NCBI RefSeq assembly: GCF_000496075.1
Contig: NZ_AWXZ01000040.1
Coordinates: forward strand, 186,001 to 250,000
Reading direction: 5' to 3'
DNA: 64,000 nt
Origin: Lutibaculum baratangense AMV1
Lineage (GTDB): Bacteria; Pseudomonadota; Alphaproteobacteria; Rhizobiales; Tepidamorphaceae
A program made the position numbers and the translations under genes. The notes beneath the pieces were generated by a model. The model was not told where the DNA came from. It saw only the letters and a program-made list of their open reading frames with translations, and did no database searches. Each line of letters starts with the position of its first letter. Position 1 is the first letter of the stretch. Shown here one piece after another: positions 37,418-45,430 of this stretch.

Positions 37418-37784
37418 TCGCGGCGGTGTGGCGTGCGGCCGTCGCGGCCGGCGCCACCGGGCGGTCCAATTCGCCCAGTCGCAGGCGCTCCGCCGCGAGC
37501 GCCTGCGACAGCGCGATGTGGCGGTTTAGATCGTAGGCCCAGTGAGCCGACCGGGCCCGACGCCGCTCCCGGCGCACGGCCGCGCACAGTCGCTCCACGA
37601 TGAAGCGGCTCGCATCCGGCTCCTCCCGCGGAACTTCGCCCGGAAACAGCCGGATGAGGCCCGGCAGATGCCGCGACCGTTCGTAGCGGATGGCCCCGCT
37701 CCGGATCGTGGCCCCGATTGCCGCCCCAGCGCGGTCGTCCAAGCCTGGCCAATTCTCCCGCCGCCGAACGTCGTGCACCGTCAT
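37257..37784 (-). CDS. Hypothetical protein, DUF6477-like
   Basis: Start ATG at 37784 has an excellent GGAGGGAAGATC ribosome-binding site. Residues 1-100 look real: [21 protein letters not shown], then [41 protein letters not shown], similar in pattern to small DUF6477-type proteins. The last 75 residues are Pro/Ser/Ala-rich and run antisense through the 3' half of mucR (161-bp overlap), so the tail may be an accident of a missing stop. Function unknown. Confidence 0.55.
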   Translation of the reverse strand: MTVHDVRRRENWPGLDDRAGAAIGATIRSGAIRYERSRHLPGLIRLFPGEVPREEPDASRFIVERLCAAVRRERRRARSAHWAYDLNRHIALSQALAAERLRLGELDRPVAPAATAARHTAAISRGGGAGRGPSSSQVPSAPRRSSEPPSGSPPEVPTSPDTPPATGRNASGDAA

Positions 37785-37934
37785 GATCTTCCCTCCGATG
37801 GAGGAACGAAGTTTGACGCGGGCGGGGGAGGTGTGACTTCATACCTATCCGGGCGCCGGCGGAACGCCGGCAAACCCTGGCTATTCCGGCCTTGAAGTCC
37901 AGCTTTTATTCACCCACTTAGCCGCCACTGCATG

Positions 37935-37952
37935 ATAGGATATTAATCCTAT
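37935..37952. promoter_or_regulatory. 18-bp inverted repeat ATAGGAT-ATTA-ATCCTAT
   Basis: A perfect AT-rich palindrome with 7-bp arms (37935-37941 and 37946-37952) in an otherwise GC-rich area, 14 bp upstream of the DnaA-like gene. It overlaps where a -10 box or the transcript start would be, so it reads as an operator for a dimeric repressor. Confidence 0.55.
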
Positions 37953-37966
37953 AATGGAGTGGGCGG

Positions 37967-38335
37967 ATGCCGGTATCGGTGGAGTGCGAGGTGGATCGGG
38001 CGCGCCGTGTGCCGCGGCGTGGGCACGGCGATCATGGCGTGGCCCGTCTCGTCGAGAGATACGTGGCGCGCCATCACGGGGTCGCGCTGTCGGAGATGAT
38101 GGCGCCGGGCAGGGCGACCGCGCGCGCGAAATGGGCGCGGCACACGACCATGTATCTCGAGCGCGTGGTGCTGCAACTCACCTGCGAGGAGATCGCCGCC
38201 CGCTTCGGACATCACCGCACGTCGGTCACCCATGCCTGCCGGAAGGTCGAGGAGCGACGGGACGAGGCCGCGTTCGACGCGCGGCTGCAGGCTCTCGAGG
38301 CACGCGTGGGGCGCTATCTGGAGGCATCGCGATGA
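37967..38335 (+). CDS. Stand-alone DnaA domain-IV-like DNA-binding protein
   Basis: The 122-residue protein matches the DnaA C-terminal domain: LVERYVARHHGVALSEMMAPGRATARAKWARHTTMYLERVVLQLTCEEIAARFGHHRTSVTHACRKVEE, read in parts as a helix-turn-helix followed by the DHTTV-like HRTSV box. DnaA's AAA+ domains are absent, so it cannot be the replication initiator. The box HRTSVTHA replaces DHTTVLHA, keeping most DNA contacts. It may bind DnaA-box-like sites as a regulator. It overlaps the DUF6456 gene by 4 bp. Confidence 0.8.
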   Translation: MPVSVECEVDRARRVPRRGHGDHGVARLVERYVARHHGVALSEMMAPGRATARAKWARHTTMYLERVVLQLTCEEIAARFGHHRTSVTHACRKVEERRDEAAFDARLQALEARVGRYLEASR

Positions 38336-39165
38336 ACGCCGTGGACCTACACGACGAGCAGCACTTCGTCCGGCTCCTCGCAGCCCTGGCACGACCGGGC
38401 ACCCGACTCCTGCGCGAGGACGGGCTGAACAGGGCGGAAGTGGCGCGTGCCGGACGGGACGCGCCCCTTCTCGTGGTGCCGGACGAGATCGTGAGGCGGG
38501 CCTTCTCGCGTGGGCTTCTGCGCGGCTTGCCCGACGGCGACGCCGAGGTCAGCGCGGAGGGACGCGCCTTCCTCCGCCGCCTGGCGGCGGGAAGGGCGGA
38601 CGATTCCTACCGCCGCCAACATCTGGAGGTGCGGCAGGTCTCGGGGCGCCCCTCGAGCGCGCCCGGGCCCGACATCGTGGAGAACGAGAGCCCGCTCGCA
38701 TGGCTTCACCGCCGAAAGGGTCCGAACGGCGAGCCGATGATCAGCGAGGCACAGTTCCTGGCCGGCGAGAGGCTGCGGGCGGATTACACGAGGGCCGGCC
38801 TCATGCCGAGGCTCGGGGTCGACCTGAGCCTCCCGCCGACGCCGCGGGGACAGGCCGGCGTCGGCAACCGGGTCGCCGAAGGTCTCGACCATGCGATCGA
38901 CGCGCGCGACCGCGTCGACCGGGCGATGCGGTTCGTCGGACACGAGCTCGGGTCGCTCCTGATCGACGTGTGCTGCGACCTCGTGGGGCTCGAGGAGGTC
39001 GAACGGCGGAGGGGCTGGCCGCGCCGCTCCGGCAAGCTCGTGCTGCGCATCGCGCTCGACAGGCTCGTCGAGCATTACGGCATAGGGGTGCGGGCGACGG
39101 GGGCGGCGCGGGCCGCGCTGCGGCACTGGGGCGCGGAGGGCTACAGGCCGGCGGGGGAGGGGTGA
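38332..39165 (+). CDS. DUF6456 domain protein
   Basis: The 277-residue protein has the DUF6456 core near its C-terminus: GLMPRLGVDLSLPPT, then VGHELGSLLIDVCCDLVGLEEVERRRGWPRRSGKLVLRIALDRLVEHYG read in pieces, plus a middle stretch SPLAWLHRRKGPNGEPMISEAQFLAGERLRADY. The N-terminal part resembles a helix-turn-helix (residues 40-60). Translationally coupled to the DnaA-like gene (ATGA, GGAGG ribosome-binding site), so the two likely act together. Function unknown. Confidence 0.78.
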   Translation: MNAVDLHDEQHFVRLLAALARPGTRLLREDGLNRAEVARAGRDAPLLVVPDEIVRRAFSRGLLRGLPDGDAEVSAEGRAFLRRLAAGRADDSYRRQHLEVRQVSGRPSSAPGPDIVENESPLAWLHRRKGPNGEPMISEAQFLAGERLRADYTRAGLMPRLGVDLSLPPTPRGQAGVGNRVAEGLDHAIDARDRVDRAMRFVGHELGSLLIDVCCDLVGLEEVERRRGWPRRSGKLVLRIALDRLVEHYGIGVRATGAARAALRHWGAEGYRPAGEG

Positions 39166-39184
39166 GACGACCTCGCGGCGCCGG

Positions 39185-39619
39185 TCAGGAGACGGTTTCT
39201 GCGACCGCGGCGGCATCGCGGCGGACGCGCTGCACCATCGCGGCGAGACCGTTCGAGCGCTGGGGCGTCAGGTGCTCCTTCAGTCCGAGACGCGAGAAGG
39301 CGTCCTCCGCGTCCGTCTCCAGGATCTCGTGCGGCGTGCGGCCGGAATAGAGCGAGAACAGGATGGCGATCAGGCCGCGGACGATCAGCGCGTCGCTGTC
39401 GCCCCGGAAGGTGAGGAGGGGACCCGCCGGCCGGTCCTCCCGGTTCGTCTCGAGCCACACCTGGCTGACGCAGCCCTGCACCTTGTTCTCGGCCGAGTGG
39501 GCCTCCTCGGGCAGAGGCTCGAGCGTCCGCCCGAGCTCGATCACGTAGCGATAGCGCTCCTCCCAGTCGTCGATGAAGGAGAAGTCGTCGTAGATCTGTT
39601 CGATCGGGGGGGTGCTCAT
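39185..39619 (-). CDS. sufE: SufE cysteine desulfuration protein
   Basis: It accepts sulfane sulfur from SufS for iron-sulfur cluster assembly. The 144-residue product has IYDDFSFIDDWEERYRYVIELGRTLEPLP and the sulfur-accepting Cys in NKVQGCVSQVWL, then GDSDALIVRGLIAILFSLYSGRT. The start at 39619 gives the standard N-terminus. No other suf gene is adjacent. Confidence 0.95.
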   Translation of the reverse strand: MSTPPIEQIYDDFSFIDDWEERYRYVIELGRTLEPLPEEAHSAENKVQGCVSQVWLETNREDRPAGPLLTFRGDSDALIVRGLIAILFSLYSGRTPHEILETDAEDAFSRLGLKEHLTPQRSNGLAAMVQRVRRDAAAVAETVS

Positions 39620-39698
39620 CGGCCGCCTGGCTCCTCGTCCTGCCCCGACATATAGGCGCCAAGCCGCGCCCATGTAACCCGGCGCCAGAGCCGGGCCG

Positions 39699-40118
39699 TC
39701 AGCCGTTCAGAGGGCCGCGCCACGAGACCTGGCGGTCTTCCTCGGAGAGCGTGTCGAGGGAAGGCCGCAAGGGTGCCGCCACGCCGCTGTCGGGACCGGC
39801 CTGCGGGTCGGGGCCCTCCGGCGCGTCGGGACCCGCCAGCGAGGGGTCCGTGTCGGGCTCCGCCGACAGGCTGCGGTAGACGAGCTGGGAGCCGTAGATC
39901 GCCTTCTCCCGAAGGGTGCCGATGAGCATCGCCCCGGTCTCGCAGGCGCGCGGGTTCCGATCGCAGAAGCCGGCGACGTCGCTGACCGCCGACTGCGCGA
40001 AGCCGAGCGCGTCGAAGGCCGAGATCGTGGTGCCGGAAGCCTCGCCGGTCTCGCTGCGCGGCATCGGCAAGACGAGCAGCACCAGGGTCAGCCAGAAAGC
40101 CAGACGGATGAGGAACAT
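39699..40118 (-). CDS. DUF5330 small membrane-anchored protein
   Basis: The 139-residue protein has an N-terminal membrane helix or uncleaved signal (FLIRLAFWLTLVLLVLPMP), then AFDALGFAQSAVSDVAGFCDRNPRACETGAMLIGTLREKAIYGSQLVYRSL with two Cys, the DUF5330 pattern of Hyphomicrobiales, and a Pro/Asp-rich tail. Function unknown. It faces the sensor-kinase gene, sharing its upstream region. Confidence 0.8.
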   Translation of the reverse strand: MFLIRLAFWLTLVLLVLPMPRSETGEASGTTISAFDALGFAQSAVSDVAGFCDRNPRACETGAMLIGTLREKAIYGSQLVYRSLSAEPDTDPSLAGPDAPEGPDPQAGPDSGVAAPLRPSLDTLSEEDRQVSWRGPLNG

Positions 40119-40349
40119 CGCCTTCGTCCCGAGAGAACAGGTTCAACTATCGGTGGGTCCACTCTGCCAGACAGGATTTTCAGCCCCGTTTTGACTTTCT
40201 CGAAAATTCTATCTTTCGCAGAACTTCGCCCGGCACACGGGGCGGGAGCGGGCGCGGGCGGCTTTTCAGCGTTCCTTAAGACGCCTCTGAGACAGTGCCG
40301 ACGGGTCGGGCACGAGTGTTTGTCTTCAAGAACCCGATCGGAGTGTCGA

Positions 40350-42125
40350 GTGTCTGCAGGCGCGTTCCTATCATCCTTCAGGCGGGGCATCGTGGCCGCG
40401 GTGGCGCCACAGCTGCGCGCCGATCCGGCCGAGTGCCTGCGCCAGGAAACGTTCCTCGCGAGCCAGCTCCTGCTGACCCTGGCGACGCTGCTCGCCTTCC
40501 CCGTCTATCTCTACGCCTGGGGCAAGCCCGATGTCGCGGAGGTCGCGGTGTTCGCGCTCTCGCTCGGCCCCGCGCTCTGCGCCCTCCACGTCTCGCGCAC
40601 CGGCAACCTGGAGCGCGGCGTGGTGCTCGCGGGGGGCGCGGCCGCGCTGCTCGTGACGGCCGTCGTCCTGTCGACCGGCGGGCTCGCTTCGCCGGCGCTC
40701 GTCTTCATGGCGGTGCTGCCGGGCCTGATCATGTTCGCGCGGAGCCGGCTGGCGACGGTCGCCGTCGCCGCGGCACCGGTCGCCGCCATCTCGGCCGTCG
40801 CCGGCCTGGCGGCCACGGGCGCGGCTGAGGCTGGCCCCGCCCCCGGCGCGGCCCTCACCGCCGCTCTCGCCGCAGCCGCGATGGCCTCGCTCCTCGGCTG
40901 GAGCGCGAGGCGGAGCTTCAGCGGGCAGCTCGCGCAGTCCCTCAGCCGCGGCGGCGCGGACGCGGAGCTCCTCGACCATGCGCCCGATCTCGTCGTGAGG
41001 CTGCGCCGCAACGGCAATCTTCTCGCCGCGAATGCTGCCGCGCGGCGCCTCCTCGGCCTGGCGCCGGAGGACCTGGCGGGAGAGGGGCTCGTTCGCTGCA
41101 TCCATGTGCAGGACCGTCCCGTCTACCTGCAGGCGATGGACACGGCCTGGCTCGACGGCTCCGCGACTGCGGGCATCCGGCTCAAGGACGGGGACGGGGC
41201 CTTCGAGCAGGTGGAGCTGCGCGTGCGCCGGATCGGCGAGCGGCGCAAGGATGCCGACCTCGTGGGCATGCTCCGGAACGTGCAATCGCAGGTCGAGAGC
41301 GAGGCGGCGCTCCGGTCGGCGCTGGCGGCGGCCGAGCGGGCCTCCATAGGCAAGGGGCGGCTGCTGGCCAATATGAGCCACGAGCTGCGCACGCCGCTGA
41401 ACGCGATTCTCGGCTTCTCGGAGATCCTCGCGACGGAGCTCATGGGCAAGTTCGAGCAGGAGCGTCACCGCGAATACGCGCAGCTGATCCACGACAGCGG
41501 CAGCCACCTGCTCGACGTGGTGAACGCGATCCTCGACATGTCGAAGCTCGAGACGGGCCGCTTCCAGGTGTTCCCGGAGCCGTTCCACCTCGACGAGGCG
41601 ATCAAGGCCTGCCGGCAGCTGATGGAGCCGCAGGCCGCGCAGGGCGGGATCCTGCTCGAGGCCGACGGCCTCGGCCCGGAGGAGGAGGTGACCGCCGATC
41701 CGCGCGCGGTGAAGCAGATCCTGCTCAACCTGATGTCGAACGCGATCAAGTTCACGCCGCCGGGCGGCAAGGTGATGGTCGGCGCGTATCGCACCGAGAC
41801 CGGCGCGGTCGCGCTCTATGTCGCCGACGAGGGCCGCGGGATCGCGCCGGAGGACATCGATCGCCTCGGAGAGCCCTTCGTCCAGCTGAAGACCGGATAC
41901 GATCACGGCGGGGGCACGGGCCTCGGGCTCTCCGTCGTGCGCGGCCTGGCGCAGCTGCACGACGGCACGATGCGGATCGAAAGCACGCTCGGGCGCGGCA
42001 CGCGCGTCACGATCGTCCTGCCGCAGGCGGACCGGATGGAGACGGTCGTGCCGGTCCGGCCGGCGCGCGCCGCGACCTTGCGGCCCCCGGTGGACGCGGA
42101 CCTGCCGGACCGCCTGACCGCATGA
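40350..42125 (+). CDS. Membrane sensor histidine kinase of the DivJ/PleC/PdhS group
   Basis: From GTG 40350 (GGAG about 6 nt upstream) the product has 591 residues: about five to six membrane helices (residues 35-190), a PAS-like domain (LLDHAPDLVVRLRRNGNLLAANAAARRLLGLAPEDL), an H-box typical of the DivJ/PleC group with phosphoacceptor His344 (LLANMSHELRTPLNAILGFSE), and an ATPase domain (N box LNLMSNAIKFTPPGG, G boxes DEGRGIAPED and GGGTGLGLSVV). Kinases of this group act on DivK and control the cell cycle. No response regulator is adjacent. Earlier in-frame starts at 40191 lack a ribosome-binding site. Confidence 0.9.
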   Translation: MSAGAFLSSFRRGIVAAVAPQLRADPAECLRQETFLASQLLLTLATLLAFPVYLYAWGKPDVAEVAVFALSLGPALCALHVSRTGNLERGVVLAGGAAALLVTAVVLSTGGLASPALVFMAVLPGLIMFARSRLATVAVAAAPVAAISAVAGLAATGAAEAGPAPGAALTAALAAAAMASLLGWSARRSFSGQLAQSLSRGGADAELLDHAPDLVVRLRRNGNLLAANAAARRLLGLAPEDLAGEGLVRCIHVQDRPVYLQAMDTAWLDGSATAGIRLKDGDGAFEQVELRVRRIGERRKDADLVGMLRNVQSQVESEAALRSALAAAERASIGKGRLLANMSHELRTPLNAILGFSEILATELMGKFEQERHREYAQLIHDSGSHLLDVVNAILDMSKLETGRFQVFPEPFHLDEAIKACRQLMEPQAAQGGILLEADGLGPEEEVTADPRAVKQILLNLMSNAIKFTPPGGKVMVGAYRTETGAVALYVADEGRGIAPEDIDRLGEPFVQLKTGYDHGGGTGLGLSVVRGLAQLHDGTMRIESTLGRGTRVTIVLPQADRMETVVPVRPARAATLRPPVDADLPDRLTA

Positions 42126-42153
42126 TCCCGACTTCGATGAAGACAGGACAAGC

Positions 42154-42840
42154 GTGGTGATACGTTCGATGCTGCGACATCCGTCGCGTCTCATCGGTGC
42201 CATGGCCTTCGCCGCCCTGTGGATGGCGACGGCGGTGAATGCGCTGTGGATGCAGGCGGGGCACCACCCGGCCCCGCTCGTGCAGAGCGTGCCGTGGGAC
42301 GGCCCCGACCTGACTGCCGGGGCCGGAGACGAGCCGTCCCGGCTGCCCGACTACGACCGGGGTCTCGTCCGCGACATACAGAGCGCGCTGGCCGAGCGAG
42401 GCTTCTACTCGGGTGAGCTCGACGGCCTCTACGGCCCGGGGACGCAGGCCGCCATCGAGCGCTACGGCGACGCGGCCGCGGGCTCGATCGACCCGCAGCC
42501 GACGCCGGCGCTCCTCGCGCACATCCAGCTGTCGGGCATCGACGCCTCGGCGCCGGCCGGCGGCACGGGCCAGGAGCACGCCTCCCTGGAGACCGCGATG
42601 CCGGCGCCGGCCGAGCCGAAGCCCCGGCCCGAGGTCCAGGGCGATCCCGCGATCGCGAAGATCCAGCGCGTCCTGGCCGATCTCGGCTATGCGCCCGGCC
42701 CGATCGACGGGCAGTGGGGCAACTCGACCAGCGGCGCCATCCGCCGCTTCCAGGCCGATCGCGGGCTCGTGACCACCGGGGAGATGGGCGACGAGGTGCT
42801 GGCCGAGCTCTCCCGCGTCTCGGGGGTGGAACTGCGTTAG
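42154..42840 (+). CDS. Peptidoglycan-binding (PG_binding_1) membrane-anchored protein
   Basis: The 228-residue protein has an N-terminal signal or anchor (GAMAFAALWMATAVNALWM) and two peptidoglycan-binding repeats: DIQSALAERGFYSGELDGLYGPGTQAAIERYGDA (about residues 72-105) and KIQRVLADLGYAPGPIDGQWGNSTSGAIRRFQADRG (about 167-203), joined by a Pro-rich linker. It starts at a GTG pair 42154/42157 with AGGA upstream. It probably binds the cell wall in the periplasm; no catalytic domain is present. Confidence 0.85.
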   Translation: MVIRSMLRHPSRLIGAMAFAALWMATAVNALWMQAGHHPAPLVQSVPWDGPDLTAGAGDEPSRLPDYDRGLVRDIQSALAERGFYSGELDGLYGPGTQAAIERYGDAAAGSIDPQPTPALLAHIQLSGIDASAPAGGTGQEHASLETAMPAPAEPKPRPEVQGDPAIAKIQRVLADLGYAPGPIDGQWGNSTSGAIRRFQADRGLVTTGEMGDEVLAELSRVSGVELR

Positions 42841-42905
42841 ACGCCGCGCCTCCGAGCGCCCATCCTCGCCCGAGGTCCGAATCGGGGAAGGAACGGAGGG
42901 CGGAG

Positions 42906-43253
42906 TTGCGGGTGAAGTCCGGCGTTTGGGTGGGAGCCTACCTGAGACGGGTCGCGGCCGAGGGCATGTTCGCGGTCGTCGCGAAGAAGGGCGCCGAAGA
43001 GGCCGGGGCGATCTTCGTGAAGGTCAACCGGCTCGACGGCACGGCCGAGCTCTACGGCCCCGCGCCCCAGACAGCGTTCGACGAGGGCGAGGCGGACGAC
43101 CGGCGCTGGCGGGCCATCGTGCCGACGCCCGGAGCTCCAGAGAGCGAGGTCGACGGGCGCCTCGAGCGGGAGAGGCGGTTCGACGGCGACCTCTGGATCG
43201 TCGAGATCGACAGCCGCGAGGGTCGGCATCTGCTCGATCCCGTGGTGGAATGA
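42906..43253 (+). CDS. DUF1491 family protein
   Basis: The 115-residue product begins MRVKSGVWVGAYLRRVAAEGMFAVVAKKGAEEAGAIFV and continues RLERERRFDGDLWIVEIDSREG, the DUF1491 pattern. TTG at 42906, 5 nt after GGAGGG, gives the family N-terminus; GTG at 42912 is the alternative. Small cytoplasmic protein; function unknown. A 65-bp gap separates it from the preceding gene. Confidence 0.85.
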   Translation: MRVKSGVWVGAYLRRVAAEGMFAVVAKKGAEEAGAIFVKVNRLDGTAELYGPAPQTAFDEGEADDRRWRAIVPTPGAPESEVDGRLERERRFDGDLWIVEIDSREGRHLLDPVVE

Positions 43254-43354
43254 ACACCTCGCCCTGGAGCGAGGCGCAGGTCCCCGGGGGTTGTCTCCGC
43301 CGCGGTCCGTGCTAGGTGCAGCCTCTTCAAGCTCATCCACACGGGAGACAGACG

Positions 43355-44374
43355 TTGCCGGACGACATGGCGCTGGGCACGACCACCCCCAAAACGCGCG
43401 CGGACACTGCCGGGACGATGCGGGCCGTGCGGCTGACGGGCCCCGGCCAGATCGCCGTCGAGACGGTGGCGATGCCCGAGCCGGGGCCGGGCCAGGTGCG
43501 GCTGAAGCTCGAGGGCTGCGGGGTGTGCGCGTCGAATCTCGGCCCGTGGGCGGGGCCGGAGTGGATGCAGTTCCCGACGCCACCGGGCGATCTCGGCCAT
43601 GAAGGCTGGGGCGTCGTGGACGCGGTCGGCGAGGGCGTGAGCGAGGTTCGGCCGGGCGACCGGGTCGCCGCGCTCAGCTACAACGCCTACGCCGAGTACG
43701 ACCTGGCCGATGCGGACAAGGTGGTGGGGCTGCCGCCCGCCCTCGACGGACAGCCATTCCCCGGCGAGCCGCTCGGTTGCGCCATGAACATCTTCCGCCG
43801 CAGCGATATCCGGGCCGGCCAGACCGTCGCGATCATCGGTATCGGCTTCCTCGGCGCGCTCCTGACGAAGCTCGCGAGCGATGCCGGCGCGCGCGTGATC
43901 GCGATCTCGCGCCGTCCCTTCGCGCTTGCGCTCGCGAAGAAGATGGGAGCGGCCGAGACGATCCCGATGGAGGATCACTGGGTGATCATGGAGGAGGTGC
44001 GCCAGATGACCGGCGGGGTGTTCTGCGACCGCGTCATCGAGGCCGTCGGCAAGCAGTGGCCGATCGACCTCGCGGGCGAGCTGACGCGAGAGCGTGGCCG
44101 CCTCGTCATCGCGGGCTTCCACCAGGACGGGCCGCGACAGGTGAACATGCAGCTGTGGAACTGGCGGGGCCTCGACGTGATCAACGCCCACGAGCGCGAC
44201 CCGGCCATCTACATGCAGGGCATCCGAGAAGCCGTCGACGCGGTGGCGAGCGGGCGGCTCGACCCGGCGCCGCTCTATACGCACGAGTATCCCCTCGAGC
44301 GGCTGGACGAGGCGCTGAACGCCACCCGCGACAGGCCCGACGGCTTCCTCAAGGCGCTGGTGACCTACAAATGA
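43355..44374 (+). CDS. Zinc-type (MDR) alcohol dehydrogenase family protein
   Basis: The 339-residue product is a medium-chain dehydrogenase: catalytic-domain elements GCGVCASNLGPWAGPEW and GHEGWGVVDAVGEGVSEVRPGDRVAAL, then the NAD(P) Rossmann motif VAIIGIGFLGALLTKLASDAGARVIAISRR. TTG at 43355 has GGGAG at 7-nt spacing; the ATG at 43367 does not. It overlaps the following oxidoreductase gene by 4 bp, so the pair probably works in one carbohydrate or polyol pathway. Substrate unknown. Confidence 0.87.
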   Translation: MPDDMALGTTTPKTRADTAGTMRAVRLTGPGQIAVETVAMPEPGPGQVRLKLEGCGVCASNLGPWAGPEWMQFPTPPGDLGHEGWGVVDAVGEGVSEVRPGDRVAALSYNAYAEYDLADADKVVGLPPALDGQPFPGEPLGCAMNIFRRSDIRAGQTVAIIGIGFLGALLTKLASDAGARVIAISRRPFALALAKKMGAAETIPMEDHWVIMEEVRQMTGGVFCDRVIEAVGKQWPIDLAGELTRERGRLVIAGFHQDGPRQVNMQLWNWRGLDVINAHERDPAIYMQGIREAVDAVASGRLDPAPLYTHEYPLERLDEALNATRDRPDGFLKALVTYK

Positions 44375-45396
44375 GCGAGGTGCTGGAACGGGCCGGCGGT
44401 GAAGCGTCCACGGCGCGGCCGCGACTGGGCTTCCTCGGCGTCGGCTGGATCGGCCGCCACCGCATGGAGGCGGTTCTCGCGACCGGCCAGGCCGACATCG
44501 TCGGGATCTCGGATCCTAATCCCGAGATGGCCGGCGCCGCCGCCGAGCTTTCGAAGCAGGCGGAGGTCGTGGGCTCGATCGACGAGCTTCTGGCGCTCGA
44601 CCTCGACGGCCTCGTGATCGCGACGCCGAGCGCGCTGCACGCCGAGCAGTCGATCCGGGCCCTCGAGGCGGGCGTCGCGGTCTTCTGCCAGAAGCCGCTC
44701 GGCCGCACGGCGGCGGAGGCGCGCGCCGTGGTGGATGCGGCGCGGAGCGCCGACCGTCTCCTCGGTGTCGACTTCTCCTACCGCTTCACCGAGGGGATGC
44801 GGCGCATCCGCGAACTGATCGCGGGCGGCGAGCTCGGCGAGATCTTCGCCGTCGACCTCGTGTTCCACAACGCCTACGGGCCCGACAAGGACTGGTTCTA
44901 CGACAAGTCGCGCTCGGGCGGGGGCTGCGTGATGGATCTCGGGGTGCATCTCGTCGATCTCGCCCTCTGGTGCCTCGACTTTCCCGCGGTCGACGACGTG
45001 TCGGCGAAACTCTTCGCGGGCGGCAGGCCGCTTCCGGCCGATGCCGCCGAGGTGGAGGACTACGCCACCGCCACTCTCGGACTGGCGAGCGGCACCGCCG
45101 TCGACCTCGCGTGCTCCTGGCGCCTGCAGGCGGGCCAGGATGCGATCATCAAGGCGTCCTTCTACGGCACCGGTGGCGGTGCCTCGCTGCGCAATGTCGG
45201 CGGCTCGTTCTACGACTTCGTGGCCGAGCGCTACCACGGCACGGCGACCGAGGAGCTGGGCGGCCCGCCCGACGCCTGGGGTGGCCGCGCGGCGGCGGAC
45301 TGGGCATCGAGGCTGGCGGCGGGGGAGCAGTTCGGTGAGGAGGCCGAGCGGCTCGTCGAGGTGGCGAGCGTTCTCGACCGGGTCTACGGCCGCTGA
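44371..45396 (+). CDS. Gfo/Idh/MocA family oxidoreductase
   Basis: The 341-residue protein has the NAD(P)-binding GFLGVGWIGRHRMEAV, the EKP-like motif here CQKPLGRTAAEAR, and GGGCVMDLGVHLVDLALWCL with the substrate-side His. The family oxidises sugars or inositol derivatives. The ATGA overlap with the MDR gene implies joint action. Glu of the classical EKP motif is replaced by Gln (FCQKP), a common variant. Confidence 0.88.
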   Translation: MSEVLERAGGEASTARPRLGFLGVGWIGRHRMEAVLATGQADIVGISDPNPEMAGAAAELSKQAEVVGSIDELLALDLDGLVIATPSALHAEQSIRALEAGVAVFCQKPLGRTAAEARAVVDAARSADRLLGVDFSYRFTEGMRRIRELIAGGELGEIFAVDLVFHNAYGPDKDWFYDKSRSGGGCVMDLGVHLVDLALWCLDFPAVDDVSAKLFAGGRPLPADAAEVEDYATATLGLASGTAVDLACSWRLQAGQDAIIKASFYGTGGGASLRNVGGSFYDFVAERYHGTATEELGGPPDAWGGRAAADWASRLAAGEQFGEEAERLVEVASVLDRVYGR

Positions 45397-45430
45397 AGCG
45401 CGCGCCGGCCGCGATCGGGCGCGTGTCGCC

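Noticed and set aside
37954-39165. A 403-codon frame joining the DnaA-like region to the DUF6456 gene
   Set aside because: The first third is out of frame with the clear DnaA-domain protein; the DUF6456 gene has its own ATGA start and ribosome-binding site at 38332.
40191-40220. TTGACT at 40191 as promoter of the sensor kinase
   Set aside because: No -10 box at 16-18 bp spacing follows; the nearest TATCTT is only 13 bp away.
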